Source: Prevotella sp. (lineage in GTDB: Bacteria; Bacteroidota; Bacteroidia; Bacteroidales; Dysgonomonadaceae). Taken from it: a stretch of 14,223 bases of DNA. Every line of letters starts with the position of its first letter. The stretch's first letter is position 1. The notes under the pieces were generated by a model, which was not told the origin of the DNA, did no database searches, and worked only from the letters and a program-made list of their open reading frames with translations. The DNA is taken from contig JAISES010000189.1 of NCBI GenBank assembly GCA_031263965.1, forward strand, positions 1 to 14,223, given 5' to 3'. The translations under genes and the position numbers were made by a program. Shown in pieces: positions 8,248-14,223 of the stretch.

Positions 8248-8898
8248 TTACAGAATCAGATATATAGCTATTATATGACAGATACTCCCCCCTAAAACGA
8301 ACAAGTGAAAAATCGTATGCATGTATTTTTTCTTTGTCCATGAGTAAAACAAGGCTCCTGCAATATATGAAATTCCTCCTGCTATAAGCCAGTATAGAGC
8401 TTCGGTTTGCCCCCTGGCCGAGAGTACTTCATATAAAGGTTTGAATGCGACCAATATTGAACATCCCATGATAACAAAGCAGATCGTTTCCGGATTGCTA
8501 TGTCTCTTCAGGTTGGTGAAACTGGTAATCAATCCTGCAATGGCGGCCAGGCAAATGAAGGTAAATAATGACCAGCCCCATACTCCTTCATTTCGTAATA
8601 CGATCAAGGTAAAAGGTATATATGTTCCTGCTATATGCAGGTAGATGGCGCTATGGTCAAATTTTCGGAGAAGCTCTTTTCGCTTTTCATGTGTGCATCC
8701 GTGGTAGCAGGTGGATGTAACGTATGAAGCCAACATGCCGGAAAGATATGCTGCAACGCTTCCTACAGCCCAACTGCTTTCACTTTTTATGGACATAACC
8801 AGTAAGATGTATCCGCCTACAATGCCCAGTATTATTCCCATTGCGTGAGATATAGTGTTGGCGGCCTCTTCTGTTTTAGTATAATATCCGGATCTCAT
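8248..8898 (-). CDS. HlyIII/PAQR family membrane protein
   Basis: Integral membrane protein of the hemolysin III / PAQR superfamily (E. coli YqfA relatives), with about seven hydrophobic segments over 216 aa. Conserved polar residues are present: EEAANTISHAMG near the N-terminus; STCYHGCTHE and FDHSAIYLHIAGTYIPF in the middle; and HTIFHLFVLGGSICH near the end. The Ser/Asp/His positions match the presumed metal site of the superfamily. The role is unclear: despite the name, hemolysis is not established for most members, and a ceramidase-like or membrane-fluidity role has been proposed for relatives. I start at ATG 8898. The frame also opens at a TTG (8919), but that codon lies inside a promoter-like TTACTTTG. 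The prfB start is 98 bp downstream. Confidence 0.88.
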   Translation of the reverse strand: MRSGYYTKTEEAANTISHAMGIILGIVGGYILLVMSIKSESSWAVGSVAAYLSGMLASYVTSTCYHGCTHEKRKELLRKFDHSAIYLHIAGTYIPFTLIVLRNEGVWGWSLFTFICLAAIAGLITSFTNLKRHSNPETICFVIMGCSILVAFKPLYEVLSARGQTEALYWLIAGGISYIAGALFYSWTKKKYMHTIFHLFVLGGSICHIIAIYLIL

Positions 8899-9014
8899 TG
8901 AATTGAAATTATTCTGCAAAGTAATAAAATTTTTATCACTATATCGCTCGTCGCAGGGGATTTATCTCTCTCTAACCCTAAAAAGGTAAATATGGATGAA
9001 GAGTGTGGTACATA

Positions 9015-9051
9015 TAAAAATAAAGAGAGCTAGGCTTTTATCTAACTCTCT
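9015..9051 (-). terminator. Terminator of the former tRNA-Pro gene
   Basis: On the minus strand AGAGAGTTAG (9051-9042) pairs with CTAGCTCTCT (9033-9024), with one mismatch and an 8-nt loop, and is followed by TTTATTTTT. It lies 12 bp past the surviving 3' end of tRNA-Pro, so it is the chromosomal terminator left behind when the element inserted. Confidence 0.7.
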
Positions 9052-9063
9052 CATTTGCAATCG

Positions 9064-9107
9064 TCGGGATACCAGGATTCGAACCTGGGACCCCCTGCTC
9101 CCAAAGC
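9064..9107 (-). other. Attachment site: 3' half of tRNA-Pro(UGG)
   Basis: The minus strand holds, from 9107 to 9064, the end of the anticodon stem, the loop TTTGGGA (anticodon UGG), GCAGG, a 5-nt variable loop, the T arm CCAGG TTCGAAT CCTGG, the acceptor strand TATCCCG and discriminator A. The 5' half (acceptor 5' strand, D arm, most of the anticodon 5' stem) is absent. Beyond 9108 the sequence is AT-rich and unrelated. This is the hallmark of a tyrosine-integrase insertion with crossover in the anticodon region: the displaced half sits here, and the repaired full tRNA should be at the far end of the element, outside this window. Confidence 0.88.
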
Positions 9108-9203
9108 ATAATTTACTACATATCATTACTTGTCAATAACTTTCCGGTAATAATTAAATAATTAATAGTTAGTTATTTATTGTATTTTATCTCGCATCTG
9201 ATA

Positions 9204-9234
9204 GTTGTTATTTTCAGAATATATTGTATATTTG
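9204..9234 (+). promoter_or_regulatory. Integrase promoter
   Basis: GTTG (9204-9207, three of four bases of the -33 box), 19 bp, then TATATTTG (9227-9234), a full -7 box. Transcription would start near 9241, inside the repeat array that overlaps the -7 box. The 9110-9203 stretch before it is very AT-rich, with no gene. Confidence 0.65.
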
Positions 9235-9269
9235 TGTGCAAATTGTGTGCACATAAAAATTTGCACACA
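9232..9269. promoter_or_regulatory. Operator-like repeat array over the integrase promoter
   Basis: TTGTGTGCA occurs at 9232-9240 and again at 9243-9251, exactly 11 bp (one helical turn) apart. A third copy of the core lies inverted at 9262-9269. TGTGTGCAAATT (9233-9244) and AATTTGCACACA (9258-9269) are a perfect 12-bp inverted repeat, and the middle copy contains the palindrome TGTGCACA. Because the array overlaps the -7 box and the start of transcription, it is probably a repressor site, an integrase/excisionase arm site, or both. As RNA it could form a 12-bp hairpin in the leader. Confidence 0.6.
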
Positions 9270-9286
9270 GATTAAATAAAAGCCTT

Positions 9287-10522
9287 ATGGAAAGCTATAT
9301 TTTGAATGGAATTAACATCGCTTTATTCCTTGATAACAGGAGAGAAAATAAGGATGGAAATTACCCTGTTAAGGTTAGAATAACACATAAGCGGGAACGT
9401 AAATATTATTCAACCGGAAAAAATCTCTCGGTTGAGGATTGGGAAAGATTGGAGAAAGCGAAAAATACCGAGTTATTGAATGTAAAAAAGGATCTGCAAA
9501 TATCTTTTGACAAAGTAAAGGATGCCGTTCAATCTTTGGAAAATAACGGCAATTTCTCATTTGATGCCTTAAATATATATTTGGGCAAGCATGTGGGAGA
9601 TACACTGAATATGGCTTTTGAGACAAAAATAAAAGGATTGATAGAATCCGGCTCGATAGGCAACTCAGATGTATATACATGCGCGTACAATCATTTGCAG
9701 AAATATGCAGGAAGTAATTTACCTTTTGAATCTGTAACAATTGATTGGCTGAAACGATATGAAAAGGCGATGTTGGAAGAAGGCAAAAGTTATACTACAA
9801 TTTCCATGTATATTCGATGTATCAGGGCATTATTTAATGATGCTAAATCTATCGGAGTAATTAAAGAAGCCCAATATCCATTTGGAAGAGGTAAATATGA
9901 AGTACCATCGGGAAAAGGACGAAAGTTAGCTTTGAATCTGAATCAGATAAAGCAAATAATAACTTATACCGACGGTTTCGAGGCGACAGAACGCTATCGG
10001 GATTTATGGTTTTTCTCCTATTTATGCAACGGCATTAATGTGAATGACCTGCTTAAACTCAAATTTTCCAATATCGATGGCGATGAAATCCATTTTTATC
10101 GCTCAAAAACCCTTCATACAACGAAGGATAAGAAAGAAATCGAAGCATTGATAACTCCCGAAATGAAACAAATAATAGAGCGATGGGGCAATCCCAATAA
10201 AAGCTCTGATAATTACATATTTCCATTTCTCACAGGAGAGGAAACACCATTACAACAAAAACGAGCCATACAGGATGTAACACATCGGATAAATAAACGA
10301 TTGAAAAAGATAGGCGAAGCTATCGGAATATCCGGATTGAGTACATACACGGCGAGGCACAGTTATGCCAGTGTTTTGAAACGGAGCGGAGCCAATATAG
10401 CTTATATTTCTGAAAGTTTGGGACACAGCGATCTAAAGACAACTGAAAATTATCTGGCATCGTTTGAAAAAGAGGAACGCATTAAAAATGCAGCATTTTT
10501 GACTAACTTCGGAGATAAATAA
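9287..10522 (+). CDS. Tyrosine recombinase (integrase) of the element
   Basis: Site-specific integrase of 411 aa, expected to integrate and excise the element at tRNA-Pro. An arm-binding N-terminal domain (about 1-90, with RENKDGNYPVKVRITHKRERKYYSTG) and a SAM-like core-binding domain (about 100-205) precede the catalytic domain (about 220-405). The catalytic end is clear: Arg357 in TARHSYAS, His380 in SLGHSDLKTTENY and nucleophile Tyr389. The usual first arginine is replaced: the motif reads CNGINVNDLLKLK where TGLR is common. The box II histidine is also replaced (YTAR). Both deviations are familiar in Bacteroidota integrases, so it is probably active. The gene starts about 180 bp inside the att site, reads away from it, and is followed after 13 bp by the phosphoesterase gene. 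Confidence 0.95.
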   Translation: MESYILNGINIALFLDNRRENKDGNYPVKVRITHKRERKYYSTGKNLSVEDWERLEKAKNTELLNVKKDLQISFDKVKDAVQSLENNGNFSFDALNIYLGKHVGDTLNMAFETKIKGLIESGSIGNSDVYTCAYNHLQKYAGSNLPFESVTIDWLKRYEKAMLEEGKSYTTISMYIRCIRALFNDAKSIGVIKEAQYPFGRGKYEVPSGKGRKLALNLNQIKQIITYTDGFEATERYRDLWFFSYLCNGINVNDLLKLKFSNIDGDEIHFYRSKTLHTTKDKKEIEALITPEMKQIIERWGNPNKSSDNYIFPFLTGEETPLQQKRAIQDVTHRINKRLKKIGEAIGISGLSTYTARHSYASVLKRSGANIAYISESLGHSDLKTTENYLASFEKEERIKNAAFLTNFGDK

Positions 10523-10535
10523 GATTTTCAGAGAA

Positions 10536-11300
10536 ATGACTATACAATATGCATCTGACCTTCATCTGGAATTTGCGGAGAATTCTAAATACTTGGAAGA
10601 GAATCCGATTGTTCCCGTAGCAGATATTCTCATATTGGCTGGTGATATTGGTTATATCAACCATAAGACCTACGATTCTCACCCTTTCTGGGATTGGGCT
10701 TCAACGAATTTCAAACAAGTATTGGTTATCCCCGGGAATCATGAATTTTATGGTGGATATGACTTGAGCAATCTGAAAGAAGGAACTAAAATGGCTATTC
10801 GAGAAAATATTCATTGGTATTATAATGCTTTGGTAGTTATTGATGATGTAGAATTTCTTCTTACTCCTCTTTGGTCTAAAATCAATCCTCATGCAGAATT
10901 GATTATCAAAAGCAGGATTGCCGATTTCAAGTATATTAAGTGCAATGGAGAGAGGCTGACACCTGCAATCTTTAACAAGATGCATCGGGATTGTGTCGAT
11001 TTTCTGAAATCGGTATTAAAAACACCTTCGATGGGAAAACGAATTATTGTAACTCATCATGTTCCTACACCACAATGTATGGACGATAAATTTAAAGGAA
11101 GTATTTTAAATGGTGCTTTCGTTGCTGAATTGGATGACCTAATATTAAATAGTGGTGTTGAGTATTGGATTTATGGTCATTCTCACAGAAATGTAAACGA
11201 AGTAATGATGGGATCAACCAAGTTGCTATGCAACCAGTTAGGTTATGTTAGCCATAGAGAAAATTGGTCATTCCGAAATTATATGCAAATTATTTTGTAA
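10536..11300 (+). CDS. Calcineurin-like metallophosphoesterase
   Basis: 254-aa cytoplasmic protein (no signal peptide) with the full two-metal motif set: DLH (D8, H10), GDIG (D37), GNHE (N68-H69), HH (174-175) and GHSH (214-217). Such enzymes hydrolyse phosphomonoesters or phosphodiesters. The substrate (nucleotide, nucleic acid or protein) is not predictable here. The ATG is 13 bp after the integrase stop, so it is probably transcribed from the integrase promoter, although the next two genes have their own. It could be part of the element's cargo, a nucleotide or RNA end-processing enzyme, or a partner of the downstream nucleotidyltransferase. The last is inference from adjacency only. Confidence 0.9.
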   Translation: MTIQYASDLHLEFAENSKYLEENPIVPVADILILAGDIGYINHKTYDSHPFWDWASTNFKQVLVIPGNHEFYGGYDLSNLKEGTKMAIRENIHWYYNALVVIDDVEFLLTPLWSKINPHAELIIKSRIADFKYIKCNGERLTPAIFNKMHRDCVDFLKSVLKTPSMGKRIIVTHHVPTPQCMDDKFKGSILNGAFVAELDDLILNSGVEYWIYGHSHRNVNEVMMGSTKLLCNQLGYVSHRENWSFRNYMQIIL

Positions 11301-11317
11301 AATTGTATGAATAAGTA

Positions 11318-11350
11318 TTTGGTAATTAAATAATAAAATGCTTATTTTTG
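11318..11350 (+). promoter_or_regulatory. Promoter of the HTH/nucleotidyltransferase pair
   Basis: TTTG (11318-11321), 21 bp, TATTTTTG (11343-11350) fits the Bacteroidetes consensus. The -7 box is bracketed by the inverted repeat AAATGC (11336-11341) / GCATTT (11350-11355), a plausible operator. Predicted transcription start is near 11357. Confidence 0.65.
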
Positions 11351-11352
11351 CA

Positions 11353-11376
11353 TTTCATGAAACGTGAAAATTGAAA
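11353..11376. promoter_or_regulatory. Iterated TGAAA motif at the start of the HTH gene
   Basis: The perfect palindrome TTTCATGAAA (11353-11362) is followed by TGAAA at 11365 and 11372, so TGAAA recurs at 11358, 11365 and 11372 with a 7-bp period, after one inverted copy. It lies between the predicted transcription start and the start codon, where an autoregulating DNA-binding protein encoded just downstream could bind. Confidence 0.4.
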
Positions 11377-11909
11377 TGAATATGCCGAAACATAATGGGA
11401 TGCGTCCGCAAGATATAGTCGCTTTACTAAAAGCACTCACTTTCCCTGATGAAAATTGGACTTTGATGGATATTGCAGAAGCCATTGATATAAGTGTTTC
11501 CGAAGTATCCGGGTCTTTAGAACGAAATAGGATTGCAGGCTTTTTAAGTCAAAACAAGCGAAAAATAAACAAATTGGCACTACGGGAGTTTCTTGTCCAT
11601 GGAATTAAATATGTTTTTCCGGCTCAGATAGGAGCACCGGCACGAGGAATCGCAACTGCTCATTCGGCTTCTCCCATAAAAGAACAAATCTCGGAAGGAA
11701 AAGAAATATACGTTTGGTCATATTCGAAAGGAACAAGAAGAGGAAATGCCATTTCTCCTTTATATAAGACTGTTCCTAAAATAGTTGGCTCACAACCTGA
11801 ATTGTATGAATATCTTGTAATTATCGATACATTAAGAATTGGAAGAGTGCGAGAAGTTGAGATTGCAACTAAGGAGCTGGATAAAAGATTAGATATCTAT
11901 GGCGAGTAA
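11376..11909 (+). CDS. Winged-helix-like DNA-binding protein, putative antitoxin/autoregulator
   Basis: 177-aa protein whose first third contains a helix-turn-helix (about residues 28-57, WTLMDIAEAIDISVSEVSGS plus a recognition region). A region around KYVFPAQIGAPARGIATAHS (about 82-101) and a C-terminal segment ending in REVEIATKELDKRLDIYGE follow. I cannot name the family. By position it resembles the HTH antitoxin or regulator upstream of AbiEii-type nucleotidyltransferases: its end overlaps the next gene by 11 bp, implying translational coupling, and it has a dedicated promoter with repeat motifs. I chose ATG 11376. An in-frame GTG at 11364 adds 4 residues but would sit almost at the transcription start. 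The role as antitoxin is inferred. Confidence 0.75.
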   Translation: MNMPKHNGMRPQDIVALLKALTFPDENWTLMDIAEAIDISVSEVSGSLERNRIAGFLSQNKRKINKLALREFLVHGIKYVFPAQIGAPARGIATAHSASPIKEQISEGKEIYVWSYSKGTRRGNAISPLYKTVPKIVGSQPELYEYLVIIDTLRIGRVREVEIATKELDKRLDIYGE

Positions 11910-12588
11910 TATTGAAATGCTTCAACGAGTAGCTAAAGGACTGGGTGAATTAAAAGACGAAGTTGTGTTTGTTGGAGGTTCTGTAGCCGAACTATACGCC
12001 GATGACCCTGCGACTTCGGATGTCAGGGCAACATTAGATGTCGACTGTGTTGTGGAGCTAAGCACTCGAAAAGCCTATTATGAGTTAGAAGAAGAGCTTC
12101 GAAAGAAAAAATTCAAAAATGACATAACTCCCGGTGCTCCGATTTGCCGATGGATTTATGAAGATATTATTGTGGATATCATGCCTGTTGAAACTGAAAT
12201 ATTAGGGTTTGGCAATCAATGGTATAAAGCTGGCGTCTTTCAAAAATCAACGAGAACACTACCGGATAGAACTTCAATATATGTTTTTCCGGTAGAATAT
12301 TATCTGGCAACTAAATTTGAAGCATTAAAAGGACGGGGTGGTACGGACTTAAGACTAAGCCATGATTTTGAGGATATTATTTTCATTTTAGACAATACTA
12401 CCAATGTTTCCGAAGTCATAAATAATAGTCTCGATGCTTCATTAAAAGTATATCTGTCAGAACAATCGTCAAGGCTTTTGGCTAATAAAAATATTGCAGA
12501 AGCAATAGCTTGTGCATTACCTCTGTATTCGGAAGAAGAACGTATTGCTTATCTAATAGAGATTTTTGAACAAATTTGTAATATGTAA
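11899..12588 (+). CDS. Nucleotidyltransferase-fold protein, AbiEii/MenT-like (putative toxin)
   Basis: 229-aa protein with the DNA polymerase-beta-type nucleotidyltransferase core. FVGGS (GGS at 26-28) is followed by TLDVDCVVEL (metal-binding D47 and D49), a third acidic residue D93 in IIVDIMP, and the C-terminal motif TKFEALKGRGGTDLRLSHDFEDI (Lys139, Arg146, Asp156, Asp159), which recalls motif III of AbiEii/MenT toxins. Relatives transfer nucleotides to tRNA or other targets and arrest growth. Others act on small molecules, as aminoglycoside nucleotidyltransferases do. The ATG lies within the end of the upstream HTH gene (11-bp overlap), the usual layout of a toxin with its antitoxin. I see no extra domain. 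The fold is well supported; toxicity and target are inference. Confidence 0.8.
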   Translation: MASNIEMLQRVAKGLGELKDEVVFVGGSVAELYADDPATSDVRATLDVDCVVELSTRKAYYELEEELRKKKFKNDITPGAPICRWIYEDIIVDIMPVETEILGFGNQWYKAGVFQKSTRTLPDRTSIYVFPVEYYLATKFEALKGRGGTDLRLSHDFEDIIFILDNTTNVSEVINNSLDASLKVYLSEQSSRLLANKNIAEAIACALPLYSEEERIAYLIEIFEQICNM

Positions 12589-12650
12589 AGCACTATCTTT
12601 ACCTTACGAAGAAAGAACAGAACTATGATGTAATATAATTTCAACTATTC

Positions 12651-14018
12651 ATGTCAATGACTACCCTCCCACACATATTGCACCTCCTCGAAAGCTACAA
12701 TGCTCTGATAAAATACCATATCAAAGCTGATGCAAAAGGATTGTCCGGTGAAAGAAAAATGAACCTGACTTTTGAAGATGTGCCCGATGTGGAAACAGTC
12801 CGTGCGGATATTCTGCCAAAATTAGCAACCCAAGATTATGATGACGCTTTTGTTTGCATCGTAAACCGACTCTACCAACTCAGCCAAACCAACAGCGATT
12901 TGGTAGCAGTACACAACCCTGCCTTTAAACAATTACGCAAGGAATATCCTTTTGCGACAGAACTGGAAAGACTATCCTTCGGCATCTATCAGTTTATCCG
13001 TGATGAGATATTTGACGCGAGGGATGAATACGATAGACCCATTGTCTACAAAGGATTTGAGGATATATTAACAAGCATAGCCGAATACCGATTTAGTGAA
13101 AACCCGTATATCCTCTGGCAAACATACTATTTCATTCCGTCGGTTTTCAATCCCCACCTAAAACAGCAACTCAAAGATGTACAGAATCAATTGAGCCTAC
13201 TTCCTGAAGTTAAAACAAAAAGCTATTTGCAGAAGCAGAAAGAAATGCACCTGAAGGAAGTAACCGGACTGTCCATTCGATTTTGCGACCGCAATTTCGT
13301 TTTCGGCTACCTGAAAGGAAATGTATTGACTGACAGGGAATATATCATCGGTTCAGTATTATCTGATATGCTCGAAAATCTAAATACAGATGAGTATGCA
13401 CAGCATATCCAGTTTGATTATCAAGCATCTATCTGTTTTCAATGGGAGTTCGAAAAGAGAGATTTATCCGACTATCAGGAACTGGCTGCATTACCCCGAT
13501 TCGAGCAGCTTATCCGTTTGTTGAGCAGCATCTTTTTAATCAAAGAGCTTGAACAGATACAGGCTGATACTAAAAAAACAGATAAGACTGAGGATATAAA
13601 AGTACAGCCGAATAAAGGCATATCTAACAGAGAGATACCCCCAAAAGCAGATTATCTACTCGATGTATCCCTCTTAATAAACATATATGAGGAATTTAAT
13701 GCTGATTTGTGGGAAGATATAGGTCTGCCCGACTTTCTCAATGTTTTCCGTAATACTATCGAAGTGATACCGGATTTCAAAATTACCGATGTAAGCCGTT
13801 TCTATTTCTTACTCAAACAACTATGGAAAAACAGGTCTGACGCATCCCTTTACCGTTACGAAAAAGAATGGCTGATTCCATTTCTCGAAATGTACAACCT
13901 GTCGCACTCTTCCTATTCCAATCAATTCATCGAAAAAGAGGGAGCATACAAGCACCGTGTGTTCATCCAGACAGTTGAAAATATCTTCAAAGAACCCAAC
14001 ACAAGGACATCTAAATAA
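12651..14018 (+). CDS. Uncharacterised 455-aa protein of the element
   Basis: I do not recognise this protein. It has no signal peptide and no obvious membrane segment, and is rich in aromatic, acidic and basic residues in helical patterns. The N-terminal half (1-190) contains a hydrophobic/aromatic stretch around YRFSENPYILWQTYYFIPSV. The C-terminal third is helical, with a charged, Lys/Thr-rich, probably disordered linker around 302-332 (DTKKTDKTEDIKVQPNKG) that splits it into two domains. It could be an element regulator similar in style to the large helical Bacteroides transposon proteins, but I found no clear RteC match. It starts 62 bp after the nucleotidyltransferase gene. The ATG at 12651 is taken because a second ATG follows two codons later and no promoter decides between them. 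A hairpin follows the stop. Confidence 0.8.
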   Translation: MSMTTLPHILHLLESYNALIKYHIKADAKGLSGERKMNLTFEDVPDVETVRADILPKLATQDYDDAFVCIVNRLYQLSQTNSDLVAVHNPAFKQLRKEYPFATELERLSFGIYQFIRDEIFDARDEYDRPIVYKGFEDILTSIAEYRFSENPYILWQTYYFIPSVFNPHLKQQLKDVQNQLSLLPEVKTKSYLQKQKEMHLKEVTGLSIRFCDRNFVFGYLKGNVLTDREYIIGSVLSDMLENLNTDEYAQHIQFDYQASICFQWEFEKRDLSDYQELAALPRFEQLIRLLSSIFLIKELEQIQADTKKTDKTEDIKVQPNKGISNREIPPKADYLLDVSLLINIYEEFNADLWEDIGLPDFLNVFRNTIEVIPDFKITDVSRFYFLLKQLWKNRSDASLYRYEKEWLIPFLEMYNLSHSSYSNQFIEKEGAYKHRVFIQTVENIFKEPNTRTSK

Positions 14019-14028
14019 TCGCATATTC

Positions 14029-14149
14029 CAGATTAATTCACAGAGCCGGTATTCATTTAGCGGCTCTCATTATTTTATGTATATAATAATCAGCAATATA
14101 CACCATGAATAAATAGTCTGAGAATAGGCGATTTGCTCAGATTAATTCA
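14029..14149. repeat. 12-bp direct repeat CAGATTAATTCA
   Basis: CAGATTAATTCA occurs at 14029-14040 and again at 14138-14149, 109 bp apart start to start. The copies bracket the hairpin after the 455-aa gene. The region from 14019 to the window end contains no ORF that I can support. Confidence 0.5.
14042..14078 (+). terminator. Hairpin terminator after the 455-aa gene
   Basis: AGAGCCG (14042-14048) pairs perfectly with CGGCTCT (14061-14067) around a 12-nt loop, followed by the T-rich CATTATTTTA. It starts 24 bp past the stop codon at 14018. The downstream T tract is interrupted, so strength is uncertain. Confidence 0.6.
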
Positions 14150-14173
14150 TAAACTTCTCATACAAAACCCATC

Positions 14174-14181
14174 TAACTTTG
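14174..14181 (+). promoter_or_regulatory. Possible -7 box for a gene beyond the right edge
   Basis: TAACTTTG at 14174-14181 matches TAnnTTTG exactly. I see no TTTG 18-21 bp upstream, so the -33 box is missing or degenerate. The last 40 bases would be the leader of the next gene, which is not in the window. Confidence 0.4.
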
Positions 14182-14223
14182 CCTGTACACTTGTGTGAGT
14201 TAAGCGGGGACGCCTGCAGGTAT

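Larger units (their letters stand above)
9064..14223. mobile_element. Integrated genetic element at tRNA-Pro, left part only
   Basis: From the broken tRNA-Pro rightwards the window changes from housekeeping genes to accessory ones: an integrase directly inside the junction, a metallophosphoesterase, an HTH/nucleotidyltransferase pair and an unknown protein. One end is visible and the other is not, so the type (mobilizable island, ICE, prophage or satellite) cannot be fixed. No relaxase, conjugation, replication or capsid gene is seen in the 5.2 kb present. Confidence 0.82.

Noticed and set aside
8876..8919. TTG start at 8919 for the HlyIII-like protein
   Set aside because: The codon lies in a promoter-like TTACTTTG, and an ATG 21 bp downstream gives the normal family N-terminus.
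8994..9035. Small ORF ATGGATGAAGAG... of 13 codons between the HlyIII-like gene and tRNA-Pro
   Set aside because: Very short, ends inside the tRNA-Pro terminator hairpin, and has no promoter or homology signal.
9064..9140. A complete second tRNA gene
   Set aside because: No D arm or 5' acceptor strand is present upstream of the anticodon loop, so it is only the 3' half.
12651..14018. RteC-like transposon regulator
   Set aside because: Size and setting would fit, but I could not find the conserved RteC core in the protein, so I left it unnamed.

Overview
The window looks like a chromosome segment from a member of the Bacteroidota, most likely the order Bacteroidales. Several promoters match the Bacteroides-type pattern (TTTG, 18-21 bp, TAnnTTTG), starts lack strong Shine-Dalgarno sequences, and the proteins (short GDP-mannose pyrophosphorylase, long AhcY, large periplasmic S9 peptidase, Mpi-like serine invertase, Bacteroidetes-type tyrosine integrase) fit that phylum. 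This is inferred from protein features and promoter style; no 16S rRNA is present.

Layout. (1) 1-827: a serine recombinase of the invertase/resolvase family, followed by a non-coding stretch with G-rich repeats and a terminator-like hairpin. (2) 828-911: an intact tRNA-Leu(CAA) on the minus strand with its own promoter. (3) 1015-3624: a plus-strand pair, mannose-1-phosphate guanylyltransferase and S-adenosylhomocysteine hydrolase, with a clear promoter in front and a strong bidirectional terminator behind. (4) 3652-8898: a minus-strand block of a HlyIII/PAQR-like membrane protein, release factor 2, an S9 peptidase and a small flavin-reductase-like protein. The RF2 gene is split by the classical programmed +1 frameshift at an in-frame UGA (8084-8086), so its true start is 8149 and the product is about 370 aa. 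(5) 9024-14223: the edge of an integrated element. Only the 3' half of a tRNA-Pro(UGG) gene survives (9064-9107), still followed by its terminator. It is cut in the anticodon region and joined to AT-rich DNA and a tyrosine integrase. The other junction must lie beyond the right end of the window.

The element carries, in order: integrase; a calcineurin-like metallophosphoesterase 13 bp downstream; a separately promoted pair of a winged-helix-like DNA-binding protein and a nucleotidyltransferase-fold protein with overlapping genes (an AbiE-like toxin-antitoxin arrangement, probably the cargo or defence module); and a 455-aa protein I do not recognise, closed by a hairpin. A further promoter-like -7 box sits at the right edge, so another gene probably begins just outside.

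The points most worth following are the split tRNA-Pro junction, the three-copy TTGTGTGCA operator-like array over the integrase promoter, the HTH/nucleotidyltransferase cassette with a 7-bp iterated motif at its start, and the G-rich repeats between the serine recombinase and tRNA-Leu.
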